This document shows positions 34,768 through 44,488 of a stretch of 64,000 nucleotides of DNA, piece after piece. The stretch's first letter is position 1. Every line of letters begins with the position of its first letter. Origin of the DNA: Methylobacillus flagellatus KT (GTDB taxonomy: Bacteria; Pseudomonadota; Gammaproteobacteria; Burkholderiales; Methylophilaceae); assembly GCF_000013705.1 (NCBI RefSeq), contig NC_007947.1, positions 930,001 through 994,000 on the forward strand, given 5' to 3'. The notes beneath the pieces were generated by a model. The model saw only the letters and a list, made by a program, of their open reading frames with translations, did not search any database and was not told the DNA's origin. Both the position numbers and the translations under genes were made by a program.

Positions 34768-36246
34768 TTATTTTTTATCGCCACCCAGCGCAATACTGTA
34801 GCGCCAGAATTGGTCCTCATGCTCGAATATGACCTTGGACGCTTCAGGGTCACTGCTGCCGGCAGGATACTGGTGTACAGGCTTGCGGTCCTTGGCCCAA
34901 GCCTCGATGACAGGATCCACTAAGCGCCACTGGGCTTCCACTTCGCTGATGTGCAGGTAGAGCGAGTTATCCCCTTCCATTAGGTTCAGCAGCAGGGCCT
35001 CGTAAGCATCGATGGTTTCATCACCTTCCTGGCGGTTGGCGCCGTCGAGCTCAATCGTGCGGGTCGCGATATCCAAGCCGGGAATCTTGGACTGGATTTC
35101 AAACTTGATGCATTCTCTCGGCTGGATGCCGATGATGAGCCAGTTCTGATCCTGCCCGTTGCCCAGTTGCAGCGGTGCTTTCTTGAAGCGGATCGCAATG
35201 CGGGTATCTGCCTCGTGAAGGCGCTTGGCCGTGCGGATGTAGAATGGCACGCCTTCCCAGCGTGGGTTGTCGATGAACAGCTTGAGCGCGGCGTAGGTTT
35301 CCACCACACTGCTGTCGTCGCCGAGTTCTTCCAGATAGCCAGGCACTTTTTCACCCTTGATTTCACCGGACGAATATTGTGCGCGGAATGCGTATTTTTC
35401 CAGCTCGTCGACCGGAATAGGGCGAATGGCTTCCAGGACCTTGATCTTCTCGGCGCGGATGTCGTCCGGATTCAGCGAGGCTGGTTGTTCCATGGCGGTC
35501 AGCGCCAATGTCTGTAACACATGGCTCTGAATCATGTCGCGCAGCGCGCCGGTAGCATCGTAGAACTGGGTGCGCTCGCCAACCCCGAGTTGTTCGGTAT
35601 TGGTGATCTGCACATGATCGATGTAGTCCTTGTTCCACAAAGGTTCGAGGATGGTATTGGCAAAACGTTGCAGCATGATGTTCTGCAAGGCGGATTTACC
35701 AAGGTAGTGGTCAATGCGGTATATCTGGCTTTCCTTGAGGTGCTTGGTGATCGAGGACTGCAGCTCTTGAGCGCTCTTCAGATCAGTGCCGAATGGTTTC
35801 TCGACGACAACGCGACGCCAGTATTTGCCTTCCTCGGTCAATCCAACGCTGGCGAGCTGGTCAACAATCGCTGCAAAATCAGATGGCCGTACAGAAAGGA
35901 AATAGGCCAAGTTTTGCGGGAAGATAGCCTCGTCCGATAAGGTTTCCTTCAGGCGGGTGAAGGAGCTGGGGTCATCAGGCGGATTGGCATGGTAATGATG
36001 GCGCTCGATAAAGCGCTTGAACACTGCCTGGTCATAGCCCTTGGGGAACTTGGCATCCAGCATGCTCTTGATGTCTGCAAGCCAGTCCTCGCGAGAAACC
36101 TGGCTGCGGCCAACGGAGAGGATGGCCATTTTCTCAGGCAGGCGACCAGCCTGGTCAAGACGGAATAGTCCAGGCATGAGCTTGATGCGGGAGAGGTTGC
36201 CGCTCGCACCAAACAGAACAAGGGTACAGGGGTCTATGACTTTCAT
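34768..36246 (-). CDS. zwf: Glucose-6-phosphate 1-dehydrogenase
   Basis: A 492-residue enzyme oxidising glucose-6-P to 6-phosphogluconolactone. Seen are the N-terminal 'LVLFGASGNLSRIKLMPGLF', the catalytic 'YRIDHYLGKSALQNIMLQRFAN' (where most relatives read RIDHYLGKE), 'VVVEKPFGTDL' and 'GWRL'-like C-terminal 'AQWRLVDPVIEAW'. Length is typical. It follows gnd with a 63-base gap that contains a 10-bp hairpin (36272-36302) lacking a T run, perhaps an mRNA stabiliser. In methylotrophs of this type Zwf drives the oxidative ribulose-monophosphate cycle that burns formaldehyde to CO2. Confidence 0.97.
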   Translation of the reverse strand: MKVIDPCTLVLFGASGNLSRIKLMPGLFRLDQAGRLPEKMAILSVGRSQVSREDWLADIKSMLDAKFPKGYDQAVFKRFIERHHYHANPPDDPSSFTRLKETLSDEAIFPQNLAYFLSVRPSDFAAIVDQLASVGLTEEGKYWRRVVVEKPFGTDLKSAQELQSSITKHLKESQIYRIDHYLGKSALQNIMLQRFANTILEPLWNKDYIDHVQITNTEQLGVGERTQFYDATGALRDMIQSHVLQTLALTAMEQPASLNPDDIRAEKIKVLEAIRPIPVDELEKYAFRAQYSSGEIKGEKVPGYLEELGDDSSVVETYAALKLFIDNPRWEGVPFYIRTAKRLHEADTRIAIRFKKAPLQLGNGQDQNWLIIGIQPRECIKFEIQSKIPGLDIATRTIELDGANRQEGDETIDAYEALLLNLMEGDNSLYLHISEVEAQWRLVDPVIEAWAKDRKPVHQYPAGSSDPEASKVIFEHEDQFWRYSIALGGDKK

Positions 36247-36309
36247 TCAGTGTTCTCTAATTTTGGGTTGGTCATGACGACCATGCAGGGGACATGGCCG
36301 TCGCATTGC

Positions 36310-37221
36310 TTACTTGGTTTTGACGGCATGTCCGCCAAAGGCGTTGCGCATCATGGATAGCAGCTTGTAGCTGTAGCCAGTATCCTCCTGGCTGGCGAAG
36401 CGCATTTGCAATGCCAGGGTCAGCACAGGGGCGGCAACACCCTGGTCAACAGCCTCGACCACTGTCCAGCGGCCTTCGCCGGAATCTGCAACGTATGGTG
36501 CAATCGCGGACAACTCCTGATCGTGCGCCAGCGCTTCCGCTGTCAGGTCGAGTAGCCAGCTGCGGACGACAGAACCATGGCGCCAAAGCTCCGTGATCTG
36601 CGCGAGGTCAAGGTTGAACTCTTCCTTGCCCTTGAGCAGGTCGAGGCCTTCGGCAAATGCCTGCATCATGCCGTACTCAATCCCGTTGTGGATCATCTTG
36701 GTGAAGTGGCCGGAGCCGACTGGTCCGACATGCGCCCAGCCGCGATCTGCATGTGCGAGCGCCTGCATGATGGGCACCACGGCATCGGCAGCATCCTTGC
36801 TCCCGCCATACATCAGGCAGTAGCCATTATCTAGGCCCCAGATGCCGCCGGAGGTACCACAGTCAATGAATTCAATGCCGTGCTCGGCCAGCCAAGCGCC
36901 GCGGCGCTGACTATGTTTGTAATTCGAGTTTCCGCCATCAACGATGATGTCGCCTTTGCTCAACAAGGGGACAAGGTCCTTGATCTGGTTTTCGGTGATG
37001 TCGCCGCTAGGCAGCATGATCCACACAATTTTCCGGGGTTCCCCCGACAGCTTGGAGACAGCATCCTCGACAGAGCTGGCAGGAATCATGCCGTTAGTCA
37101 GGGAAATCTGGTTGACCGCATCCTGATTAAAGTCGAAGCCTACGACTTCGATGCCATGTTTAAGGAGACGGCGTGCCATGTTGCCGCCCATTTTTCCCAA
37201 GCCGATAATTGCAAGTTTCAT
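36310..37221 (-). CDS. gnd: 6-phosphogluconate dehydrogenase, decarboxylating (short form)
   Basis: A 303-residue enzyme converting 6-phosphogluconate to ribulose-5-P and CO2. This is the short form, about 300 residues rather than the 470 of the enteric enzyme; short forms often use NAD+, and the N-terminal 'IIGLGKMGGNMARRLLKHGIEVVGFDFNQ' has Asp/Phe where NADP-specific enzymes keep Asn-Arg. Also seen are 'DGGNSNYKHSQRRG', 'FIDCGTSGGIWGLDNGYCLMYGG' and 'VGSGHFTKMIHNGIEYGMMQAFAEG'. It is the first gene of the gnd-zwf unit, divergent from pgl. Cofactor preference is inferred. Confidence 0.95.
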   Translation of the reverse strand: MKLAIIGLGKMGGNMARRLLKHGIEVVGFDFNQDAVNQISLTNGMIPASSVEDAVSKLSGEPRKIVWIMLPSGDITENQIKDLVPLLSKGDIIVDGGNSNYKHSQRRGAWLAEHGIEFIDCGTSGGIWGLDNGYCLMYGGSKDAADAVVPIMQALAHADRGWAHVGPVGSGHFTKMIHNGIEYGMMQAFAEGLDLLKGKEEFNLDLAQITELWRHGSVVRSWLLDLTAEALAHDQELSAIAPYVADSGEGRWTVVEAVDQGVAAPVLTLALQMRFASQEDTGYSYKLLSMMRNAFGGHAVKTK

Positions 37222-37324
37222 TGAATTTTTTCCTTGATGAGGATCATGCCATCTTTACTCCGTGGCGCTTCCTTTTGGGCAAGGCCATTGAGATTGAGAT
37301 GGGTGGGGGTTGATAATGTTAGAA

Positions 37325-37353
37325 TTCTCAAGATATAGCCCGGTAATTATAAC
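37325..37353 (+). promoter_or_regulatory. Sigma70-like promoter for pgl
   Basis: TTCTCA, 17 bases, then TATAAC, ending 16 bases before the pgl ATG, with AAGG between as the ribosome-binding site. The -35 box is weak. Confidence 0.4.
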
Positions 37354-37369
37354 GTGAAGGTTTTATATC

Positions 37370-38077
37370 ATGCAAAATACAACACAGTCCCTGATGATTA
37401 ATGATCAGGTAAGCCGATGGCAAGTGTACACGGCGCAGGAAGCGTTATACAGCAGTGCCGTCAAGCATATCGAGGAAGCCGCGCGCAACGCTATCGCCGG
37501 TCACGGCAAGTTCAGCATTGTGCTCGCGGGCGGTAGTACGCCCAAGAGCATCTACCAGTTGCTACCGAAGATCGATACCGACTGGAGCAAGTGGCATGTG
37601 TTCTATGGTGATGATCGTTGCCTGCCACCCGAGCATGAAGAGCGCAACAGTTTGATGGCGCATGAAGCCTGGCTCAAGCATGTGGCCATCCCTTCATCCC
37701 AGATTCACGATATCCCAGCAGAACGTGGCCCGGTGGAAGCGGCACATGCGTACAATCAGACATTGGCAGCGGTGGGAGAGTTTGATCTCGTGTTGCTGGG
37801 CTTGGGGGAAGATGGCCACACGGCCAGCCTATTCCCAGGCCATACCTGGGATGATACACAGTCCGCAGTGCCGGTGTTTGGTGCACCCAAGCCGCCGCCA
37901 GAGCGGGTTTCCCTTACGGCTGCACGCCTTAGTCAGTCGCGGGAGGTCATATTCTTCGTGACCGGCGCGGGTAAGCAGGAAGCCGTGGACAACTGGCGCC
38001 GCGGCGAGCCGATTCCGGCCAGCCTGATCAAGCCCAAGAACGGGGTGGATGTCTATATCTTCGGCGTTAACTTGTAA
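37370..38077 (+). CDS. pgl: 6-phosphogluconolactonase
   Basis: A 235-residue enzyme hydrolysing 6-phosphogluconolactone to 6-phosphogluconate, the step between Zwf and Gnd. It shows the sugar-phosphate isomerase-like family motifs 'IVLAGGSTPKSIYQLL', 'WHVFYGDDRCLPPEHEERNS' and 'LVLLGLGEDGHTASLFPG'. It is divergent from gnd-zwf, so the three enzymes of the pathway lie together on about 3.3 kb and may share control in the 148-base gap. Confidence 0.96.
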   Translation: MQNTTQSLMINDQVSRWQVYTAQEALYSSAVKHIEEAARNAIAGHGKFSIVLAGGSTPKSIYQLLPKIDTDWSKWHVFYGDDRCLPPEHEERNSLMAHEAWLKHVAIPSSQIHDIPAERGPVEAAHAYNQTLAAVGEFDLVLLGLGEDGHTASLFPGHTWDDTQSAVPVFGAPKPPPERVSLTAARLSQSREVIFFVTGAGKQEAVDNWRRGEPIPASLIKPKNGVDVYIFGVNL

Positions 38078-38139
38078 CGGATATATGCCGTTTTTTTAGG
38101 AGCTCAAGGTCCACGAGAGAGCCTTCTTGCTCAAAAACG

Positions 38140-39228
38140 CTAAGTGTTCTGGATCACGATATTGGGGAACTTGCTGCTGTGGTCTTGACGCAGGTTGGCC
38201 AACTTGACTGCGGCACGGCGGGCAATGGACTTGTAGATGCCGGCAACCTGGCCTGCAGGGTCGGCAACTACTGTTGGCTTGCCGCTGTCAGTCTCTTCGC
38301 GGATGCGGATGTCCAGTGGCAGGCTGCCTAGCAGTTCTACATCATAGTCGGCGCACATCCGGGCTGCACCCCCGGAACCGAATATGTGCTCTTCATGTCC
38401 GCATTGCGAGCAGATATGCGTGCTCATGTTCTCGACAATGCCGAGAATGGGAATGCCGACCTTCTCGAACATTTTGAGCCCCTTGCGGGCATCCAGCAGG
38501 GCAATGTCCTGCGGCGTGGTGACAATGATGGCGCCGGTGACCGGTACTTTCTGCGCTAAGGTAAGCTGGATATCGCCGGTCCCCGGGGGTAGGTCGACTA
38601 CCAGATAGTCCAGGTCTTTCCAGCGGGTGTCTCGCAATAATTGCTCCAGTGCGCCGACAACCATCGGGCCACGCCAGACCATGGGGGTGTCGATATCCAC
38701 CAGGAAGCCGATGGACATGGCTTGCACGCCGTAGCGCTCTAACGGCTCCATGCTTTTGCCGTCGGCGCTTTCCGGCTTGCCCGAAATGCCCAGCATTTGC
38801 GGCTGGGAGGGGCCATAAATATCGGCATCGAGTATGCCGACGCGCGCGCCTTCTGCGGCCAGTGCCAGTGCCAGATTGACCGCCGTGGTGGACTTCCCGA
38901 CCCCGCCTTTGCCGGAAGCGACGGCAATGATGTTCTTGACGTTCGGGATAAGCTGAACGCCTCGCTGTACTTCATGGGAGACAATGCGGCTGGTGACGCC
39001 GACTGTCACATTCTCTACTCCAGGCAAGGCTGCTAAAGCCTGTGTTACCAGATCCCTGATTTCTCCGAGGATACTGTTCGCGGGATAATCGAGTAAGATC
39101 TCGACCGAAACATGGCTGCCGGCAATGGTAATCTGGCGCGCGGATTTGCTGCTGATGAAGTCTTTGCCGGTGTTGGGGTCAATCACTGAGCGAAGGGCGT
39201 CCTGTACCAGGGATTCGGTAAGCGGCAT
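38140..39228 (-). CDS. apbC: Mrp/ApbC-type iron-sulfur cluster carrier ATPase
   Basis: A 362-residue P-loop protein that binds and transfers Fe-S clusters. It has an N-terminal MIP18-like domain (about residues 1-80), the deviant Walker A 'ASGKGGVGKSTTAVNLA' near residue 107, and the cluster-binding pair in 'HICSQCGHEEHIFG'. Length is normal. It is divergent from metG across 112 bases, an arrangement common in Proteobacteria. The C-terminal extension after 'AVKLANL' is short. Confidence 0.95.
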   Translation of the reverse strand: MPLTESLVQDALRSVIDPNTGKDFISSKSARQITIAGSHVSVEILLDYPANSILGEIRDLVTQALAALPGVENVTVGVTSRIVSHEVQRGVQLIPNVKNIIAVASGKGGVGKSTTAVNLALALAAEGARVGILDADIYGPSQPQMLGISGKPESADGKSMEPLERYGVQAMSIGFLVDIDTPMVWRGPMVVGALEQLLRDTRWKDLDYLVVDLPPGTGDIQLTLAQKVPVTGAIIVTTPQDIALLDARKGLKMFEKVGIPILGIVENMSTHICSQCGHEEHIFGSGGAARMCADYDVELLGSLPLDIRIREETDSGKPTVVADPAGQVAGIYKSIARRAAVKLANLRQDHSSKFPNIVIQNT

Positions 39229-39340
39229 AAGGTTTTCCTGCGGATTCGTTGAATGGACATTCTAGCTTATGAGGATTGCTTATGTGAAACCGTGGCAGTT
39301 TGTTAGAATGCGAGATTCCTTTTGTTGCTTGCTATAGAGA

Positions 39341-41419
39341 ATGATGCCCGGAACCGGAAATACCCCTGCCAACGCTTGGAGCGCACCACGAAAATTGCTG
39401 GTTACCTCTGCCTTGCCTTATGCAAACGGCAGCATCCACCTTGGTCACATGGTGGAGTACGTGCAGAGCGACATCTGGGTACGTTTCCAGAAGATGCAAG
39501 GGCATACCGTACACTATGTCTGTGCCGATGATACCCATGGCACGCCCATCATGTTGCGTGCGGAAAAGGAAGGCATCACGCCGGAGGAACTGATACGCCG
39601 TGTCCATGCCGAGCACTATGCTGATTTCAGTGATTTCCTCGTGGCTTTCGATAATTATTATTCCACCAATTCCGAGGAGAATCGCGAATTGGCAAGCCAG
39701 ATCTACCGCGCGCTGAAAGCGAATGGCAAGATCGCGACGCGCACGATTGAGCAGTATTATGACCCGGTCAAGCATATGTTTCTGCCTGACCGCTTCATCA
39801 AGGGAGAATGCCCCAAATGCCATGCCAAGGATCAGTATGGCGATTCCTGCGAGTCCTGCGGTACGACATATAGTCCGACGGAATTGATCGCACCTTATTC
39901 CGCAGTGTCAGGCGCGGCGCCGGTACGCAAGGAAACCGAGCATTATTTCTTCAAACTGAGCGAGTGCGAGGATTTTCTCAGGCAATGGACGCGTTCCGGC
40001 ACCCTGCAGCCGGAAGCGGCCAACAAGATGGGGGAGTGGTTTGCCTCAGGCTTGTCGGACTGGGATATCTCCCGTGATGCGCCGTATTTCGGCTTCGAGA
40101 TTCCCGATGCGCCCGGCAAGTATTTCTATGTCTGGCTGGATGCGCCTATCGGCTACATGGCCAGTTTCAAGGATCTCGCAACGCGTGAGGGCCTGGATTT
40201 CGATGAGTACTGGAAGCCAGACAGCCAGGCCGAGCTATACCACTTTATCGGCAAGGATATCCTGTATTTCCATGCGTTATTCTGGCCCGCCACATTGAAG
40301 TTTTCTGGTTATCGCCAGCCGACGAAGGTATTCGCTCACGGCTTCCTGACCGTCAACGGCGAGAAAATGTCCAAGTCGCGCGGCACTTTCATTACCGCGC
40401 GCAGTTATCTTGACCACGTCAAGAATCCCGAGTACCTGCGTTATTACTACGCAGCCAAGCTCAACGGCAGCATGGAGGATATCGATCTCAACTTGGAGGA
40501 CTTCGTCGCACGCGTGAATAGCGACCTGGTGGGCAAATACGTCAATATTGCCAGCCGTACTGCCGGCTTCATTGCCAAACGCTTTGACGGCAAGCTGGGT
40601 ACCGTGGGCGAGAACGCGGTGATTGCTGAATTGCGTGCTGCTGCCGACAGTATCCGCGAGAGCTTTGAAAACCGGGATACCGCACGTGCGGTGCGCGACA
40701 TCATGGCACTGGCGGACAAGGCCAATGCCTATGTGGCAGAGCATGCCCCGTGGGACATGGCAAAGCAGCCGGAGCAAACGGCAGCGCTGCATGCAGTCTG
40801 TTCTGTCGCCCTGGAAATGTTCCGCCTACTCACTTTGTACCTCAAGCCGGTATTGCCTGGATTGGCGCAAGCTGTCGAGAAATTTCTCAAGATCGACCCA
40901 TTGACCTGGGCGGATATTGACCGCCCGCTGCCAGCTGGCCACCAGATACAGGCTTACCAGCACCTGATCACCCGCATTGACCCCAAGCATGTGGAGGCCA
41001 TGGTCGAGGCGAATAAGGAGTCGCTGCAAACCCACGCTGCTGTCGTGCCAGAACAAAAACAGGTTGCTTCGGAAGCGACACCGGAAAGTGTTTACATCTC
41101 GATCGATGATTTCGCCAAGGTCGATTTGCGTATTGCGCGCATCGCCAATGCCGAGCATGTCGAGGGCGCTGAAAAATTACTCAGGCTGAGTCTGGATATT
41201 GGCGAGGAGAGGCCGCGTCAAGTTTTTGCAGGCATCAAGTCCGCCTATGACCCTGAAAGCCTGAAGGGGCGTCTGACGGTGATGGTGGCTAACCTTGCGC
41301 CGCGCAAGATGAAGTTCGGCTTGTCGGAGGGCATGGTGCTCGCTGCGAGTGACGAGCGAGGAGGGCCATTCATCCTATCGCCGGATAGTGGCGCCCAGCC
41401 AGGGATGCGCGTTAAGTAA
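39341..41419 (+). CDS. metG: Methionine--tRNA ligase
   Basis: A 692-residue MetRS of the long, dimeric type. Seen are the HIGH-type '[22 protein letters not shown]', a zinc knuckle '[17 protein letters not shown]', the KMSKS loop '[12 protein letters not shown]', and a C-terminal tRNA-binding OB domain from about residue 590 ('[36 protein letters not shown]'). It is divergent from apbC and convergent with the comEA-like gene across a terminator. Confidence 0.98.
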   Translation: MMPGTGNTPANAWSAPRKLLVTSALPYANGSIHLGHMVEYVQSDIWVRFQKMQGHTVHYVCADDTHGTPIMLRAEKEGITPEELIRRVHAEHYADFSDFLVAFDNYYSTNSEENRELASQIYRALKANGKIATRTIEQYYDPVKHMFLPDRFIKGECPKCHAKDQYGDSCESCGTTYSPTELIAPYSAVSGAAPVRKETEHYFFKLSECEDFLRQWTRSGTLQPEAANKMGEWFASGLSDWDISRDAPYFGFEIPDAPGKYFYVWLDAPIGYMASFKDLATREGLDFDEYWKPDSQAELYHFIGKDILYFHALFWPATLKFSGYRQPTKVFAHGFLTVNGEKMSKSRGTFITARSYLDHVKNPEYLRYYYAAKLNGSMEDIDLNLEDFVARVNSDLVGKYVNIASRTAGFIAKRFDGKLGTVGENAVIAELRAAADSIRESFENRDTARAVRDIMALADKANAYVAEHAPWDMAKQPEQTAALHAVCSVALEMFRLLTLYLKPVLPGLAQAVEKFLKIDPLTWADIDRPLPAGHQIQAYQHLITRIDPKHVEAMVEANKESLQTHAAVVPEQKQVASEATPESVYISIDDFAKVDLRIARIANAEHVEGAEKLLRLSLDIGEERPRQVFAGIKSAYDPESLKGRLTVMVANLAPRKMKFGLSEGMVLAASDERGGPFILSPDSGAQPGMRVK

Positions 41420-41437
41420 AATAAATTGCCAGATGAA

Positions 41438-41467
41438 AAAAGCCCCGGTGACGGGGCTTTTGTTTTT
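41438..41467 (+). terminator. Bidirectional terminator after metG
   Basis: A 10-bp perfect stem (AAAAGCCCCG / CGGGGCTTTT) with a GTGA tetraloop, flanked by A and T runs. It lies between converging metG and the comEA-like gene. Confidence 0.92.
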
Positions 41468-41478
41468 TTGCGTGGTGC

Positions 41479-41778
41479 TTATTTTTTGTCGTTTTTCGCC
41501 GTGGTTGTTTTTTCCGCCTTGGGCGTTTTGCCGACGGAAACCTCACTACGCAGCTTGTCTATGCTTTTCTTACCAAACCCTTTTACGTTGTCCAAGTCGT
41601 CCACCGATTTGAAACTGCCGTTCGCTTTGCGGTAATCAATGATTGCCTGGGCTTTTGCTGGGCCGATGCCTTTCACTGATTCCAGTTCCACCGCAGAGGC
41701 AGTGTTGAGGTCAACCGCCGCCATGGCATTGAATGTCAACCCAAACAACACGAGGACTGCAAACAACAAAGACTTCAT
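41479..41778 (-). CDS. ComEA-like helix-hairpin-helix DNA-binding protein
   Basis: A 99-residue exported protein: signal peptide (cleavage at AMA-AV), then a double helix-hairpin-helix ('VDLNTASAVELESVKGIGPAKAQAIIDYRKANGSFKSVDDLDNVKGFGKKSIDKLR') and a Lys/Thr-rich tail. This fits the minimal ComEA form of Gram-negative bacteria, which binds incoming DNA in the periplasm during transformation. AAGGAG precedes the ATG. Other competence genes are not in the window. Confidence 0.88.
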   Translation of the reverse strand: MKSLLFAVLVLFGLTFNAMAAVDLNTASAVELESVKGIGPAKAQAIIDYRKANGSFKSVDDLDNVKGFGKKSIDKLRSEVSVGKTPKAEKTTTAKNDKK

Positions 41779-41895
41779 GATGCTCTCCTTAGATATGATG
41801 GAATTGCCCTTTCATTCCAGGGCCAGAACATCATATGCTTCATGTTGAGCATGAGCTATTGGTGGAAAGTATAGTTTTTTTGTGAGTGTTTTTCC

Positions 41896-42594
41896 TTATT
41901 TTCCTAGGATTGATTCCCGAATTTGATCCAGTGTGGCTAGTGGGTCGGCTGCCCTGGTGATGGGACGGCCCATCACCAGGTAGTTGGAGCCCATGGCAAG
42001 CGCCCTGGCGGGCGTCACCACGCGGGATTGGTCGTCGAGCGCGGCGTCCGCAGGGCGGATACCAGGCGTCACCAGGCAAAAATCATGACCCAGTGCCCGG
42101 CGCAGTGCTGGAGCCTCCTGGGCAGAACAGACGACACCATCCAGGCCTGCCTGCTGGCTGAGTCTTGCCAAGTGTAATACATGCTGCTCGATCGGGGCAT
42201 TCACTCCCAGCTCGGACAGCTCCTCCTGGTTCATGCTGGTCAATACCGTCACTGCAATTAGCAATGGAGCGTGGCCACTCCGCGCTACGCCCTCGCGTGC
42301 AGCCTGCATCATCTGGCTACCGCCAGAAGCATGCACATTGAGCATCCATACGCCCAGCTTGCTTGCTGCTTCGCAAGCCTTGGCGACCGTATTGGGGATG
42401 TCGTGAAACTTGAGGTCTAGGAACACGCCAAAGCCGAGCTTGATTAATGCCTCCACTAGCTGCGGACCAGCAGCGGTGAACAATTCCTTCCCTACCTTGA
42501 CCCGGCACAATGCTGGATCAAGCTGGCGGGCTAGCCCCAGGGCGTGTGCAGCATCAGGGTAATCAAGGGCGACAATGATCTTTGGGTCGGTCAT
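41896..42594 (-). CDS. pyrF: Orotidine 5'-phosphate decarboxylase
   Basis: A 232-residue enzyme making UMP from OMP. Motifs are '[21 protein letters not shown]', '[12 protein letters not shown]' and the catalytic '[17 protein letters not shown]', plus the phosphate loop 'LVTPGIRP...[18 protein letters not shown]'. The ATG at 42594 overlaps the lapB stop by 4 bases (ATGA), so the two are translationally coupled; this decides the start against a longer frame reaching 42684. The lapA-lapB-pyrF order is common in Proteobacteria. Confidence 0.97.
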   Translation of the reverse strand: MTDPKIIVALDYPDAAHALGLARQLDPALCRVKVGKELFTAAGPQLVEALIKLGFGVFLDLKFHDIPNTVAKACEAASKLGVWMLNVHASGGSQMMQAAREGVARSGHAPLLIAVTVLTSMNQEELSELGVNAPIEQHVLHLARLSQQAGLDGVVCSAQEAPALRRALGHDFCLVTPGIRPADAALDDQSRVVTPARALAMGSNYLVMGRPITRAADPLATLDQIRESILGK

Positions 42595-43754
42595 ACGGCG
42601 GATTCTTTGGTTTCGGGAGAGAGAGATTCCCACGCGTTGCATGCGGGGCACTGCCAGTGGAAGTTGCGGGCGCGGAAGCCGCACTGGTCACAATAGTGTG
42701 CGCTACGATTGCCAATGGCATAACGCACGGTTTGTTGCATCAGCAAGGCATCCTGCTGGTTGGCGCCTTCCAGCAGCGATTGCGCACGCAGAAACTGATC
42801 CAGGGCTTGCAGGCTAGGTTTACGGCGCAGTTCTTCCCGTGCAAGCTTTTCAGCGCTGGCAGCGCCTTCTTCGCTCAAGGTGGTTTCATAGACCAGGTTG
42901 AGAATAGACGGAAGCTTGTATGTCTGCAGGTAGCCCTTCAGCAGGGTGATGCCCTCATCCAGATTGCCTAACGCCTTATAGCTGTTGAGCAGCTTTGGGG
43001 CGACAAGTCCGAGATATTCAGGCCGCTGGAATTCGACGCGCTTCCAGAAGGAAATAGCCTGTTTGTGGTTGCCTGCGCCAGCTTCGAGATCGCCCAGCAT
43101 GATATTGGCGCGGACGCAGCCCTTATCGGCTTCAATCGCTGTGTCCAGCGCATGGCGTGCACTATGGACATCGTGTTCAAGGATAGCCTTCATTGCGATT
43201 TCGCAGTGGAACTGGGCTACTTCCTTGCGGAAAGAAATACCAGACAGTCGTTCAAGCTCTACCGCACTTTTGATCGCATGATGCCATTCCCGCTCGCGGA
43301 TATAGATTTCCAATAGCGCGCGCAAGGCGGTCTGCTTGTAACGGCTGTCGTGCAATGAGGTAAACAGCTCTTCCGCGCGGTCAAACAGGCCTGCCTTGAG
43401 ATAATCCTGCGCCAGTTCTGCCATGACGGCCTGCTTTTGCTGGTCCGGTAATTCTTTGCGTTCCAGCAGGCTGAGATGCAGGTGGATTGCACGGTCTACT
43501 TCACCGCGGCGGCGGAACAGGCTGCCCAAGGCAAAATGCAGTTCCATGGAGTCTGCATTGGCTTGCACCGCTTCGATGAAGGCTTCTATCGCCTTATCGT
43601 GCTGGTCGCTGATGAGGAAGTTCAAGCCTTTGAAATAGGCTGCGGGTAAAGTCGTGGATTCGGTGAGCAGCTGATTGATATCCACGCGTGCGGCCAGCCA
43701 GCCGAGCGTAAAGAAGAGGGGGAGGGCGAGCAGCCACCAGTATTCAAATTCCAT
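42591..43754 (-). CDS. lapB: Lipopolysaccharide assembly protein LapB (YciM)
   Basis: A 387-residue inner-membrane-anchored TPR protein that controls LPS synthesis by steering FtsH-dependent turnover of LpxC in E. coli. It has an N-terminal membrane anchor ([23 protein letters not shown]), about nine TPR-like units, and a C-terminal rubredoxin-type zinc ribbon ([22 protein letters not shown]). All hallmark parts are present and the length matches the family. It follows lapA and overlaps pyrF. Confidence 0.95.
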   Translation of the reverse strand: MEFEYWWLLALPLFFTLGWLAARVDINQLLTESTTLPAAYFKGLNFLISDQHDKAIEAFIEAVQANADSMELHFALGSLFRRRGEVDRAIHLHLSLLERKELPDQQKQAVMAELAQDYLKAGLFDRAEELFTSLHDSRYKQTALRALLEIYIREREWHHAIKSAVELERLSGISFRKEVAQFHCEIAMKAILEHDVHSARHALDTAIEADKGCVRANIMLGDLEAGAGNHKQAISFWKRVEFQRPEYLGLVAPKLLNSYKALGNLDEGITLLKGYLQTYKLPSILNLVYETTLSEEGAASAEKLAREELRRKPSLQALDQFLRAQSLLEGANQQDALLMQQTVRYAIGNRSAHYCDQCGFRARNFHWQCPACNAWESLSPETKESAV

Positions 43755-43827
43755 GGTTGGTTTCCAGGCCTGTAATCAGCACGACAGGCATCTAACTAGA
43801 AGGATGACGTTGCAAGTCATGTGCTTG

Positions 43828-44085
43828 TCATTTGGTCATCTTGAGGTTCTTGATTTCTTTTTCCAGAGCAAGCAGCTTGCGGCGCTGGCTAATCAACGAG
43901 CCCAGGCAGGCAACGACGCCTGCAATGATGCCGCTGAAAAATGTCACCAGAAGCATGAGGGAAAGCGGTGCTTTCCAGGAGTAGCCCAGATAATAGGCTA
44001 GCTCGACGGGTTCCGCGTTCTTGAAGGCAAACCCGAGCAGTAGGATGAACAGCAAAACGCCAAGTACGGTATATAAGGTGCGCAT
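43828..44085 (-). CDS. lapA: Lipopolysaccharide assembly protein LapA
   Basis: An 85-residue protein with two membrane segments ('LYTVLGVLLFILLLGFAFKN' and 'LSLMLLVTFFSGIIAGVVACLGSL') and the family motif 'NAEPVELAYYLGYSWKAPLSL', ending in a short cytoplasmic coiled coil. It partners LapB in the envelope and lies 73 bases upstream of lapB. Confidence 0.9.
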   Translation of the reverse strand: MRTLYTVLGVLLFILLLGFAFKNAEPVELAYYLGYSWKAPLSLMLLVTFFSGIIAGVVACLGSLISQRRKLLALEKEIKNLKMTK

Positions 44086-44133
44086 GGCTCAATTTTACCC
44101 AAGCATTGCCGAAGCGTGCAGGATTTAATGTAA

Positions 44134-44166
44134 AAAAACGGTAGCATCATCGATGCTACCGTTTTT
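44134..44166 (-). terminator. Terminator between ihfB and lapA
   Basis: A 15-bp perfect stem (AAAAACGGTAGCATC / GATGCTACCGTTTTT) with a 3-base loop. The minus strand continues in T. It separates ihfB from lapA although both run the same way, so lapA needs its own promoter or read-through. Confidence 0.88.
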
Positions 44167-44188
44167 CCCAGCACAGCAGTCTGCGTGC

Positions 44189-44476
44189 TTAATTGCTGTT
44201 GCCGTCTACACGCTCACGCAATTCCTTGCCTGCCTTGAAATGAGGTACGTGTTTCTCAGGTACCTGCACTTTTTCACCAGTCTTGGGGTTGCGTCCTAGC
44301 CGCGGTGGACGGTAGTTCAGACTGAAGCTACCGAAACCACGGATTTCAATACGCTCACCAGAAGCAAGATTCTCCGTCATGGAGTCAAGAATCGTCTTGA
44401 CGGAAAGTTCTGCATCCTTGACGACCAGTTGCGGAAAGCGTGCAGCCAGGTTGGCAATCAACTCCGATTTGGTCAT
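44189..44476 (-). CDS. ihfB: Integration host factor subunit beta
   Basis: A 95-residue HU/IHF-family protein beginning [17 protein letters not shown], with the DNA-bending arm '[43 protein letters not shown]'. Its position 12 bases after rpsA is the standard ihfB location. IHF bends DNA at sigma54 promoters, of which this window has candidates. Confidence 0.96.
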   Translation of the reverse strand: MTKSELIANLAARFPQLVVKDAELSVKTILDSMTENLASGERIEIRGFGSFSLNYRPPRLGRNPKTGEKVQVPEKHVPHFKAGKELRERVDGNSN

Positions 44477-44488
44477 GACGCTATGACC

